From assembly GCA_002633005.1 (NCBI GenBank), contig NMRA01000486.1, positions 181,251-245,250 on the forward strand: a stretch of DNA of 64,000 nucleotides. The letters are read 5' to 3'. The DNA comes from Phoronis australis (taxonomy: Eukaryota; Phoronida; Phoronidae). A program made the translations under genes and the position numbers. Below the pieces are notes generated by a model. The model was not told the DNA's origin and made no database searches. It saw nothing but the letters and a program-made list of their open reading frames with translations. Below, one piece after another: positions 13,071 to 25,200 of the stretch. Positions within the stretch are counted from its first letter, which is position 1, and each line of letters opens with the position of its first letter.

Positions 13071-14024
13071 AATTTATGTGTTAGGATTAACAAAAATATC
13101 ACCATTTCTCTAGTATTGTGATTTTTGGAATCCAGGGAGAAATGTATTATGTAACTGGACCTAGTGGTTCTGTTCTCAGTGAGTACAATAAGCCTTTGTG
13201 ACCATTTTACTAGAGGGTTTGCAGACTTGTTTTGGTCTCCACGTGTAATTTTCAAAGTCATAACGTAGTGCTTAGGGCTTTTCCTGGGATTTTAAAACAA
13301 TAGACTTCGCACATAACCTATTCTTGTCCAAGACATTTATTTGGCCATAAGTTTTGGCAAAAGTTAAAAGGGAAACGTTACCGTTTTTGAAGTTTTTTTG
13401 GTCAATTTTGCATGTTTCACTTTTTATGTGTATATTAAGCATTCGTGGTGCATTTTTGTCAAAAACATGTTAGGATGTGATTCCTCAATCATATTTTGAG
13501 AACTTTGTGCTGGTTCGAGTAAATCATGTTTCCCACTTTTTAGTTTTTATTACTGTTCTCAGTGATCAAGACCCACAGACTTTCAGTTACCTAGCCATTT
13601 GCCTTTTGACTTTAGCAATGGAGCCAGAAACTGGTGAATAACACAACAGTGTGTTTTTGTTGTCTGCATTTTGCGGCTTGCTTACTATGCCTCACTTCCA
13701 GTTTGAAGAAATTCTCATGTTGTTTTAATAAAATCAACTAGAAATATGCATTTGATAGGGAGTAAAATTTGCCATATTGACCAAAAATGTCTTCAAAAAG
13801 GTAAGGCTTCTGGTTTCTCAGTTTAATTTTGACAACTGGTCTTTGAGGTCTGTAGGGGGATGTTATACATTCAGATTCACTGTACATGCTTTGTATTTAT
13901 TGATGTTGCTAATCTTTTACAATGTTATAGGCTAAAAATCAATGGGATAAATACTAGTGCTGTAACTGGAGAGGGAATGTTTTAATTGTACTGTTTAATC
14001 TATTTTGTGCTTTGTTGTCACGGC

Positions 14025-14030
14025 AATAAA
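14025..14030 (+). terminator. Candidate poly(A) signal AATAAA
   Basis: AATAAA sits in CGGCAATAAAGTTTC and is followed by a T-rich stretch. It could end a long MON2 3' UTR of about 2.85 kb. The signals at 11966 and 12795 are alternatives. Confidence 0.25.
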
Positions 14031-15711
14031 GTTTCAAAGTAACAAAGGCAATATTTTTTTTTAATGTCTCAATGTCAAGGTCTCTTAGAGGCCCTAGTGT
14101 TTGAATAATGAAATTTAAGCTCAGTTAGTACACTTTGGTCACTTTTTTAACAAATTACACATTTTAGAATAATATGAATAATTAAATATCAATATCATAT
14201 TTGAGATAAGCAGAACATTTCAATAATACTGGAGGCTTTAATTTTCAACAAAAATCTTGAAGAATTTCTTGTTTTGCAAGCAAGACAAGTGGAAGTGAAA
14301 TTTTCTGTCAAAATGGTGCAAAGCAAGAACATTTGTGCCTGTTTTTTTTTGTTTGTTTTTGTTGTTTTTGAACAAGGCACTTTTAAAGTTATGTAGCACC
14401 ATAGAAACTTGAATGTCCAAATTTGGCTAATTTCGCAATATCATGTCTCAGAAATGGTTGATCAAATTCATGTGAATCCTTCAGGAACTATGGTTTATGC
14501 ATTGTTCTCCAAAATATTGTTGGGAATAGTTTTTTAATTTCCATTTTTGCATGAAAGGCTATTTTAATGGAAAGTTTATGATTTTCATGAAAGAAATCAA
14601 AAGTTGCTTAAAAACCGAAGATGAAAAGACAATTTAGAAATCTAACATTTTTTTTGAGTTTTAATCTTTAATTTTATTTAAAATGAAATTTGGTCATGTT
14701 CTTTACACTATTTTTTTGCTATCAATGTATCTTGCTAAATTTTCATAAAACAGTCACAATCAACGGAAGACTATAAAGTCAAAATTCTAAAGGCTCTCTG
14801 TTTGCAGAAAATATGCAATTTTGCTCAGTTAAAATCTATAATTTTATTGATTCTTGGCGTTTAAATACACAGACCTGGTGACTGGTGTGTAGAGATTTCC
14901 TAACAGACACACACCTTACAAAAAGGATCTTGTTGATTCAACAAACAACCAGAAGTGCAGTATCGCTGCTCGTACTGAGGGAAGCAGAACGAATGTTACT
15001 TTTTACAGATCTGTTCGCAGATCAAGATTATTTGCTTGAATTTCATGTCTTTTTTTTTCTCCGTCACAGAAGCCTTCAAAAAAGGATTATTGTCTAAAAG
15101 GGTGATAAAACAAGGCTATATTAACTGCCTTGTAGCAAAAATGTGATATAGTATTGAACATTTTAAAGTGAATGGCCCGCTACTTTCCGCGGACTGTGTT
15201 GCCTGGACCATCATTTCACGAATTTTGGTAAAATTTCACAATAAAATTAATTTCTTAAGGAATAATTGCACACTGGCAAAATCATCTGTTACTACAAAAA
15301 ACCTCCCCGTTTGCCATCAAACTCGGCGTCCAGGCGATAACATTTTCACAATCGAGGCTGATCCAGGTATCAATGTAGTTACTGTGCACTGTTGAAGGGC
15401 ACCGGCGCGCTGAACTTCCAGGCCAATATATCTAGCACAGTTACTAAATCCATTCATCATTGGTTATCAATCAACTGAAATATTTTACGCAGTTATTTCG
15501 GTTTAATTTTTATCACATTTCTTCGGTTAAAAATAATCCTAACTCATTTTTTACTCCCAATTTCAGAAGCCAAACCATAGTTCAAAAAATCACCAGAACT
15601 ATTTATTTTGGCCTATGTTATATTCCCGTGAAACCATCATCAATGCCGTAATTACTATACTAAACGCAAAAGAACTTTATATCAGATTCGATTTGAGGAA
15701 GTACAAAAAGG

Positions 15712-17980
15712 CAGTGGTGGATCTACGGGGGGGGTTGAGGGGTTTAAACCCCCCTTTGGGCCAGGACCCAAAAATAAAAAAAAACGTCTCCAGCCGAAAA
15801 CAAAAACGGCACCGCTAGCGTGTGTAAATCCCAAGTAAACCAACTTGGAAAAATTTGAGGGGGGGGGGTTCGCTCTGAAAATATAATTTTTTTTGCGTTG
15901 TGAATCGCTGAGTCTTCGTCGCTCATCGGCAAAACGCGCGGAGATCCATGAATTGTGCGCGCGCTTCCGTCGACACTTCTAAAGTAGCCAAGTATTTTAG
16001 ATGGATCCACCACTCAAAGAGCAGTTCTATAGCTGATTTTTTAGGTAACTAGCTTCTTTACTCTAAGATATGTTATGATTTGATTAATGGAAATACTGTG
16101 GTGCCGCAAACCTGATATTCAGGCCAATTGACGTGCAACGTTTTTACCTCATCTGTCATGCCGTGTCATTCTATTACACTCCACACGTTTGTAACTGATG
16201 TATAGTAAAGTTGTCTTGCGCAATATCATACAGTGTACGTACATCGTTTTGAAAAAAAATCTTTTTCCGAAGAATTGCTATTGCATGTGGCAGGCGCCGT
16301 GGTCTGGTCGAGAGTCCGTTTGAAGATACACTCTAACAAGTTATGTCTATACAAGGATGACCAAGGGGCACTCACATTGACAAAATGACCTGATTCGCGA
16401 ACAGTGTACAGTACCAAAAATTGCGGGGAGGCTGTTCTTTCACAACCGAAAGTCCTGCGGGACTCGTGCGGTGTTCAATAGGCCTCCTAAGGAGCCCTCA
16501 GTAGTTCCGACCTCAACACCTACCGTCTTTCTACCTGCAATAAGCACAGTGCCGTCTTCTATACTGGGAATTTCCGCAGAAAGACCCACCCGATGAAACG
16601 CTCAAGCCCCTGGGCATTTATTTGATGTTAGTACTTCGGGTTTCAAGCGTTCAAACATTGGGACGTTTATTTCGAAAATTGCAAGAGATGCAAATAGGTC
16701 CTGGGATACAATGTACTTAGTCATGGTTTGAAGTAGTCCATGAAGAACGGATCAAATTTAGTTGCGCATGCAAGTCTTTTGAATGGACTTGGCAACCTTA
16801 AGGGTCTTAGTGCCAACTGAGCTGCGAAACGAGATGCTGACATTGTAGAGGCTCACAAGCTCATTGACGCAGCAGTTGACGAAGTGCAAGCGTTGAGAAC
16901 AAACCGTTCGAAGATATCTGGGTAGAATGGTTCCAAGACGAGCAAACCATTGGATCCAATACAGATTTCTCGGCAGTCTAGACAACAGAAGGATAGGACT
17001 AACGTATGAGTAACCACTGGGGATTAAAAAGTGTCTTGAGAGAAGTTTTCAATTCAATTTTTTTTGCATACACTTTAGGTCTCACGACGGACCAGGCCAG
17101 CTTGACTTGTGTAGATGTTGAGTTTCAGTGTACATCTGGTCCCTCGGCGAACTAGTCTTGTGATTTTTTTTACCAAAGTGTGCTTTGTAAAACTATTTAT
17201 CTCAGCCAGTACTGTTTGGTACCGCGACAGATCGATTGTTTTATAGGGATAATAAACACAGGTGTACTCTTGGTCTCGTGACCAGGTCAGCCTTTTTGTG
17301 TTCTCTCAGTGTACATCTGGCCCCTCTGCAAACTAGTCCAGTATTATCTTTTCACCACTGTGCACAGGATGGTTTCGTGAAATTGTTTTCAGATGATTTG
17401 TTTCCTGAAACATTTGACGTTTTCAATTGTTGTCAACGTGATTCAGCTTAATTAAGTGATACTTAAGTATTTATTGTCGCTTTTAATGTTTATTTCCGGA
17501 CTAACAGTACAGGTCTTCGTTCTTAAACAACTTGAGGCTGCTGTTACGCGATCATCTGATATTCAATTTTTTACGCTGCGTCGGTGCTCCTTATGCTCTT
17601 GAATATTTGGAAGTTGTCTAAACCCCTGTATACACACCACACTTTTTCGTATACGACTTTTCGTACGCTAAAAAGGTGTGTGTAAGCAGATGTTCCAACA
17701 AAAAATTTTGCTGATGGCGTGACTCATTACCCAGATGTGCACAATATGGTTTCACGAAACTTATGAGCCCGGCAAGTTCATGTGACGAAAACGAGAAGGG
17801 TTTTTAATTATCTTAAGAAAAACTCCAGAGACATGTTAAGTGCCAGAAACTTACCAGGATGCATGGAAATTTCACTATTGACTACAAAAACAAAAAATGT
17901 CTTACACGCCACGCGCCTTAGTTGGATTCGACCTTTGCGCCTCCTAAACCCCCCTTACTAAAAACGTAGATCCGCCACTG
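15712..17980 (+). mobile_element. hAT-type DNA transposon with 8-bp target duplication
   Basis: The left end CAGTGGTGGATCTACG and the right end CGTAGATCCGCCACTG are inverted repeats. The element is flanked by the identical octamer CAAAAAGG at 15704-15711 and 17981-17988. Eight-base target duplications with CAG..CTG ends are typical of the hAT superfamily. Subterminal C/G-rich blocks (AACCCCCC) mirror each other. Inside, on the plus strand near 16800-17000, a broken reading resembles part of a hAT transposase: DIVEAHKLIDAAVDEVQALR, then a stop, then a basic SRQSRQQKDRTNV stretch. Stops and lost frames mean it is not autonomous. An internal duplication is seen at about 17083-17165 and 17265-17345. 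Length is 2269 bp. Confidence 0.88.
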
Positions 17981-17988
17981 CAAAAAGG

Positions 17989-19446
17989 TGCTGTGAAACG
18001 GGTGGAGTTTACAACGCAGTGCTGTAGTGGGGCGTATGCGCATGCACGCGTAGGCGCAGCCAACCACCTTTTGGCATTTGAACGTAGCGCCTACGCACTG
18101 TAAGTTTCGTTCAGTGCTCAAGGTGATACGGCGGCTTTAGTCGCTTACTTACCTCTAATTTTACCACTACAGCACTGAATGAACACGTACTTGATGAAAA
18201 CCGGCAACATTACAGCGCGCTTTTGTCACTGGTTAGTGCTGATTTGCAAGATTTTTTAAAGACACTATGTGGTAGGCGCAGGAATGGGACAGCGGGGACA
18301 GATTAATTACTTCTTAGTCAGCACTACCGTATCGTTTTACTCATCTGACATCCAGCTAAAATGAATCATTCTCACACTGACCACATGTAACCACATGCGG
18401 TATTTTCAGCCGGACGGACGGCAAAAGCACATCTTCGAGCAGTCAGCATATTATGGTTGAATTATTGTCCATCAAAACCTACGTCAAGTGTTTATTTCCG
18501 GTTTTGACAAGTTTGCTTTAGTAGGCCTAACGTTACCTTTTGGGTGTAGCGGGTGCGCTGTTGCATAGTTATAGTTTTACATGCATAATAAACTAGGGCG
18601 CTGGTCCTCGCGTGTCGATCAATACCGGTATCGAGGGTCAATGGGTAGACTGGGATCACTCACATTTGAGTCAGGACAAAACATAATATGGAATTATTGC
18701 ATCAAAGATGAAATTTTTAGCTAAATGAGTAGTTTGTGGTTCTTGGCACAAGATTCCTTCTCTACGGTCTCTGCCAGGCTACTAAAAGGTGAAATTGTTT
18801 GCCACCAGATGACGCTGTTAAAGATTTTACATTTTGTGAAAAAAGAGGTATGAATTGACCAACGCCATATTTTGACTTGGTTTTCTGGAAATACCTGTGG
18901 GCAATAATAACTATGGTTTTTGAGTAGAGCGTATTCCACTGAGCTTTTTACGATTATTTCTATTGAAGTATTTAGTGACTTATTTTAACGCTGGACAATA
19001 TCCGACCTTCATGCGGTGAAACAGTTTTAAATTTGTCACCTGACGAGCACCTGTCCAACCAAGTCGGGCAACAAGTCAAAGCGTCGTTAACTCCGGCTGA
19101 TACAGGTGAGGCCATTTTTTAAAGGAATTTGTGATTAAGTTATAGGACCCTCAAAGAATCCTGCATGGAGTAGAGCAGGGTAAAACGAGTGGTGTCGGTG
19201 CCAGTACCAGTGGCGAACAGTGCTAGTAGCGAGTGAGAGGACTTATAGTTATAAGACACCAAGTGGCACTTGTTAAAAATAACACGCTGGCGCTGATAGC
19301 CACGTTTTCAAAGGCAAGATCACAACTTTTTTGGTTAGGTGACCTATAGTTTGCACAAGACAAAAATGAAAGCGAAATAATTGCAGTTTTGGCTGTGTAT
19401 TTATATTCAATCTATCATTTACAGATAATTGTTTCTATCTGTAGTA
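17989..19446. other. Intergenic stretch upstream of NEK4
   Basis: No coding exon is recognised. CTGATACAG followed by GTGAGG at 19097-19111 looks like a splice donor. It could end a non-coding first exon of NEK4, since the ATG exon is preceded by an acceptor. This is conjecture without transcript data. Confidence 0.35.
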
Positions 19447-20460
19447 AGGGTAAGTTTGGGTAAATTCGGACAAAACCTCCTAGCTCGACTTGCTTACCTA
19501 CTACTGAAGGTTTATGTGTCAACTAATAACATAAGAAGAGTAATGGGATCTCCGAAAATCATTTGAGAAACCAACCAATGAGATTCTTCGTTACTAGTTC
19601 ACTTCCAATGCCTTCGAATTTTAAGAGTAATAACAATGGTCAAAATCCGGGAAATTCGGACACAGGTGGGGAAAGTCAGACGGAGTGTTGGGGAAATTTG
19701 GACCAGCAAAGTCTGAATAGTTAAAACTCGGACAAAATATATAACAGTACTTTATGATTTCAAAAAATGAATTTAGGTATTTTATTTGCAGTCTTATCAT
19801 CAGACGAACAATAAAATTTAAGAAGTCATCATGTCCTGGCCACATAAACAACGTAAAAGTACGTCCGCCCTTACCAATTTGTGTACAGTCCACGTGGTAA
19901 ACAGCGCCATTGTTGACAAATTAAGTTTTGGATTGACCTCTTAAAACAGGAGGTCATCATGCGATTACGAAAATCTCTCAAGAAAAGCGTCCATAGCCTA
20001 AAAACACGGGTGTCTGAATTTCCCCGCAGCATATAAAAAGTTGGAGGGGAAATTCGGACACCGGTTTTTTTATTAAATCATGCTTTCTGTAATTTTTTCT
20101 ATTGGAATTAACACACAAAACTGCATAGTGAAGAATTATACATCAAGTAAATTCAAGTTCATTTACATGAGAAGTGACCAAGTGACCTAAATAAAACTTG
20201 GAAAAGACAGTGTACCTACAGCAGACTTTCGAAATCAGCATGCGAAGCAGACGGCAGAGCGACATAAGGTGCTGAACATGCCTCATATCTGTTGAAACTT
20301 TGTTGTAATTCAAGTGAGGTGATAAATAAATTCCTACTATTGTTCAAAGAAGTGAATAATCTTTTCATGTAGTGATAAGGCATTTTGATTGTTATTATAT
20401 TTGGTGTTTATTTAGACTTGTCTGAATTTTACCGCCGTCCTAGTTTCCCCGAACTACCCT
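19447..20460. mobile_element. TA-flanked DNA transposon, 1014 bp, non-autonomous
   Basis: The ends are AGGGTAAGTTTGGG and CCCCGAACTACCCT (inward: AGGGTAGTTCGGGG), flanked by TA at 19445-19446 and 20461-20462. Copies of a GGGGAAATTCGGACA-like motif occur in both orientations near both ends (about 19460, 19650, 19690, 20015, 20050 and 20430). They look like subterminal transposase-binding repeats. The TA target suggests the Tc1/mariner/pogo superfamily. No transposase is readable. The short minus-strand open frame at 19621-19893 is built mostly from the motif repeats. Confidence 0.75.
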
Positions 20461-20660
20461 TACGTTTTATTTTATTAGTCAAAAGGTGAGTCGGTGCATT
20501 CCCTTTTTCTTCGGCATCCACTGGCTATGTATTACCTATTGCATTGCTTGGTACAAAGCTTTGGATAAAAAATGGCAAATAATATCTGTCCTAAAATTAA
20601 TATCATTAAAAACTTCACTCTTCCTTGAATAAACTAAATTAGTTAGCGGTACTGAAAAAA

Positions 20661-20775
20661 TTGGTAATAGTCGGGACACTGATTTGAGATCCAGTTACTC
20701 CCACTGAACTTTCGTTATTTTTCTGGTTCTCAAATCAATTATAAATCAGGTACCTACTTATCTGAGTATTACCAA
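20661..20775. mobile_element. Foldback MITE, CCACTGAA family, copy 1
   Basis: TTGGTAATAG on the left pairs with TATTACCAA on the right, and inner GAGATCCAG pairs roughly with CTGGTTCTC. CCACTGAAC lies at the centre. It is repeated at about 21728-21845 as part of the duplicated segment. Relatives are at 42912-43025 and 51575-51630. Confidence 0.55.
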
Positions 20776-21138
20776 AAATTGTCATTCTACCATTATTCTG
20801 ATGCTGAAGTTTTTTAACTATTGCATCGAAAAGAAAAAGAGCATTACCTTTTAGCCAATTTCTTTTTTCGCTGATTCTTCGATCAACTGTACCTCTACTA
20901 CAATGTTGCATACATGTTGGAGCTAGTTATAAAAATTTAGTTTTATTTTGTTATGACTTTTTGGTATTTTAACACCACCAGGCCAAATTTCTGAGCAAAT
21001 TTTTCAGCGGGGAAATTGCCATTATGTTCTTTAATTAGCAAATAGCACGTGCTCATGTAATAAGCATACTGTATTGACGATAATTGTTTCTCTGTTAAAG
21101 CATATTGATGTCATCCATTACTATTGCAGTGGGCCAGA

Positions 21139-21246
21139 ATGAGTGACATAGTGGATGGTCTGCTGAACTATCAGCAGCTCAAAGTGATTGGTAAGGGGAG
21201 TTATGGAGAGGTGTGGCTGGTGAAACACAGGAATGACAGGAAACAG
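21139..21246 (+). CDS. NEK4: Duplicate copy of NEK4 exon 1
   Basis: The 36 codons start at ATG and run through the glycine-rich loop [11 protein letters not shown], ending at a GT donor. They encode the same peptide as 22205-22312. The visible differences are one silent change (ATA/ATT in codon 4) and one base just 5' of the ATG (GAATG versus GCATG). An AG acceptor precedes both. It could be a second alternative start exon or, more likely, the other haplotype. I used the downstream copy for the gene model because it is contiguous with exon 2. Confidence 0.7.
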
Positions 21247-21447
21247 GTATGTGTTGTGGCAATCAGCTAATCTGTGACTCAGACTCACATGCATGTGCTG
21301 TGGTAAAAAATCAGATGGTCTGTAACTGGGACTCACGCGCATATGTTGTAGCTCTCAGCTGGTCTGTGACAGGGACTCACATGGCAGCTGGCTTGTGACT
21401 GGGATGCAGATGCATTTGTTGTGGCAAAATAAATAAGCTGGTCTGTN

Positions 21448-21646
21448 ACTACGCGTTCCGAGTACGAGGTAAGATTAACCGCCCAGGGCGGTTGCCTGTC
21501 GTAATAAGCGCCCATGTTCGGTTAACCGCCCACCCTGGATTTCTTGAAATTTCACGTTTAAGCGCCCATGTCTGGTTAACCGCCCACCCCCGATTTTATG
21601 GGTTTGCCAATTTAACCGCCCAGGGCGTTAACCCGAACGATTACGG
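21448..21646. mobile_element. MITE, GTTAACGCCC family, copy B (left end lost at join)
   Basis: Repeated TAAGCGCCCATGT and TTAACCGCCCACCC motifs end in CAGGGCGTTAACCCG..TTACGG, followed by TA. The next base begins the second exon-1 segment. The first segment has the uninterrupted sequence CAAATAATATCTG at 20577-20589, which is the empty TA site. The left end is missing or altered next to the N at 21447. Confidence 0.7.
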
Positions 21647-22204
21647 TAATATCTGTCCTAAAATTAATATCATTAAAAACTTCACTCTTCCTTGAATAAA
21701 CTAAATTAGTTAGCGGTACTGAAAAAATTGGTAATAGTCGGGACACTGATTTGAGATCCAGTTACTCCCACTGAACTTTCGTTATTTTTCTGGTTCTCAA
21801 ATCAATTATAAATCAGGTACCTACTTATCTGAGTATTACCAAAAATTGTCATTCTACCGTTATTCTGATGCTGAAGTTTTTTATCTATTGCATCGAAATT
21901 AAAAAGAGCATCACCTTTTATCCAATTTTTTTTTTCGCTGATTCTTCGATCAACTGTACCTCTACTACCATGTTGCATACATGTTGGAGCTAGTTATAAA
22001 AATTAGTCTTATTTTGTTATGACTTTTTGGTATTTTAACACCACCAGGCCAAATTTCTGAGCAAATTTTTCTGCGGGGAAATTGCCATTATGTTCTTTAA
22101 TTAGCAAATAGCACGTGCTCATGTAATAAGCATACTGTATTGACGATCATTGTTTCTCTGTTAAAGCATATTGATGTTATCCATTACTATTGCAGTGGGC
22201 CAGC

Positions 22205-25200
22205 ATGAGTGACATTGTGGATGGTCTGCTGAACTATCAGCAGCTCAAAGTGATTGGTAAGGGGAGTTATGGAGAGGTGTGGCTGGTGAAACACAGGAAT
22301 GACAGGAAACAGGTATATGTTGTGGCAGTCAGCTAATCTGTGACTCAGACTCACATGCATGTGTTATGGCAGTCAGCTGGTCTGTGACTGGGACTCACAT
22401 GCATGTGTTGTGGTAAAAAATCAGATGGTCTGTAACTGGGACTCACACGCATATGTTGTAGCTCTCAGCTGGTCTTTGACAGGGACTCCCATGGCAGCTG
22501 GCTTGTGACTGGGATGCAGATGCATTTGTTGTGGCAAAATAAATAAGCTGGTCTGTTACTGGGACCCACATGCATGTGTTGTGGCAAAAAAAATCAGTTG
22601 GTCTGTGGCTATCAGCTGGTCTGAAACAATGACTCACATGTGTGTGTTGTGAACATTCGGAAGGTTTTTGCATAAAGGCAAAGTTTGAAATGGCCAGTCT
22701 GTGTGTTCAGCAGTCAGCCAATGAATAATTGCCCGAAGGTCAAGCTATTATATTTTAGGTCTAAATGTTTTGTTTTCTCTATGTACAGTATTCAATGTCA
22801 ATAGACATTAAATGCCTTACTGTTCTTGTGGTGGTTATTCATTGTGTGTGAGTATTCTGTTGCAATACACGTATTCCCTCCACACAGTTGGTCCTAACTA
22901 ACTAAATTTGAGCTGTGCAATAATTATTGTTTCCGTGTTTATTGTCTGTTTTATTGATTGTAACCATATGACATTGGTTTGAGTACTTAATGAGAGCATT
23001 AAACAGAGTAATGTAAGAGACAGTTGATGGTCGTTCAGATGAACATAACCAGTTTCCCCTTTTTCGTCTCTTTTTTGTCTTTATTTTTACTTTATTTATT
23101 CAAAAACATTTTTTCAGTTCAATTTTACAACACAAGAATATTTCTATCACACAAGCCTATTTATGTGTGGAACGATATATCACCTGGAAAATTTCCCTCA
23201 TTTTTGTCATTGGTCATTTGGAGCCCTGCATAACAGAACAAGTGCGTTTAAGCAGAGTGTGTAAATTTTGGGAATATACATTTATCTGAACATGAACATT
23301 TAACCAAAATGGGCATGTTGTTAGTGAGTAAGGATTTAATTTGGACTCACTGTCCTCTGTTCTAGTACGTTCTCAAGAAAATGGATTTGCAGAATGCGTC
23401 CAAGAAAGAGCGCCGTGCGGCGGAACAAGAAGCTAAGCTGCTGTCCAAACTGAAACACCCTAATATTGTGGCTTACAAGGACTCCTTTGAGAGCAGTGGT
23501 TACTTATATATTGCCATGGGATTCTGTGAAGGTGGCGATCTCTATGCAAGGTTGGCGGTACTCTTTTTATTTTTAAAATACATTTCTGGAATGTTGGATA
23601 ACTGGCCCTCCCATGTGTGTGTATTCATGTAGTATCAAGGCATCACAGTTACAGTCCCTCGAGAACTTGTATAAAATGTAGATTAATGACAACGCAAGAC
23701 ATCACATTCTTTGTTGTATGTTTTCTACTTGGTTGCTTGAGTTCCGGTTTTGTAAGGTATTCTTGAGCTTACTTTACATGTCATAGTGAGTTTTATTGGT
23801 TGAAAAACTTGAAGAAAATAGGCCTATTGTTTTTGATCTTTTTAGCAAGTGTTTGCTGTAGTGTGACAAGAATATAGTATTACAAGTCAGAAGAAATTCA
23901 ACTCAAAACTAAACTCTCATAATTTGCTGTCATTGTCTGTGAGGTAAATTCGGAACAATTTGAGATTGTATTTTTAAATACAAAACACATCTTAAAAGAT
24001 CTGTTTCAATTTTTCATGATGCGTATTTTTTGTGACATCTCACTGCAGGTTGAAGGAGCAGAAAGGTGTTCCGCTGGAGGAGAAACAGTTAGTCGAGTGG
24101 TTTGTTCAAATTGCCATGGCGCTACAGTACATGCATGAACGCAACATTCTCCACAGAGATCTCAAAACCCAGAACATATTTCTCACTAAGAGTAAAATCA
24201 TCAAAGTTGGAGATCTCGGAATTGCCAGGTCAGTTCACTTATAACGATTTGTTGAGGGAGGTACTCTCTTTAACGATTTGTCGAGGGAGATAACTCTCTT
24301 TAACCCTGTGGCAGAAGCACTTTAACTTATCCTATTCTTGATTTTAAGCTATCTAGGACTGGGGTTGAACACCAGAATTTCAAAATCAGTTCGGCACTAA
24401 TACTGACATTTCAATATTGATACTCGTTCAATGCTGATATTGGATACCATGACTGAACAAAGCTTACAAAGTCGGAAATTGTTTTCTGTTTTGAATGGTT
24501 TTATCTATGGTTTGCTGGAGTGTAGCACTTACAGTACATAGCGTGTCTTGGAACAAGACTGCATAAAATAGTTGGTGTTAGATTGGGTGCACGATTTCTT
24601 GACACATGAGGTGACATTACGACTCCATACCAACTCTACTTCCATGCCACCTTTTGGGCTGTTTGAACTTATTGTGTGGCCTGTGATGTTCTGATGCTGA
24701 GCTAAAGTGCAGTGCCCGGTAATCATCTGCTGAGTAGCAAGCCTGTCTCGGCACTCTTTTGCCTAAATAGTCTCACTGAACTATGCTGTATCATTTCTGT
24801 TTGCCAGGGTGCTGGACAGCTCAAGCGACATGGCCACAACAATGATAGGCACTCCCTATTACATGAGTCCAGAGCTGTTCTCCAACAAACCCTACAACCA
24901 CAAGTCAGATGTGTGGGCGTTAGGTTGTTGTGTTTACGAGATGGCGACACTGAAGCATGCTTTCAACGCACGAGATATGAACTCACTAGTGTATAAGATA
25001 TTGAAGGGAAAGGTGACATGCTACAATTTTGTACTTATGCTAGCTACTTTTTCAAAACATATTTGGTTATTAAGTTTTGTCTGCGATCTGTTCATGTTTT
25101 TATTATATTTGCTTATATAGTAACATCATATTTTCAGTTACATTTCTGCTCAAACTTGAGTTTAAAACCTTTTTCTTCATTTTTTTCAAACACTTATTAT

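Larger units (their letters stand above)
11174..15703. other. MON2 3' region and intergenic DNA
   Basis: No coding exon is recognised. The MON2 3' UTR starts here but its end is not resolved. Candidate AATAAA signals occur near 11966, 12795 and 14025. The region holds a 137-bp TA-flanked MITE at 12497-12633 and a diverged 117-bp tandem duplication at 12848-13070. The part from 13300 to 15700 is AT-rich, and I see nothing further in it. Confidence 0.6.
20580..21446 (+). repeat. First copy of NEK4 exon-1 segment
   Basis: This stretch is nearly identical to 21647-22556: same order, scattered substitutions, offset 1066-1067 bp at the exon. It ends exactly at the single N at 21447, at a position equivalent to 22556. 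The second copy is about 44 bp longer because it has one extra intronic minisatellite unit. It is more likely an allelic duplicate placed in tandem at an assembly join than a real tandem duplication, although the latter is possible. Confidence 0.85.
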
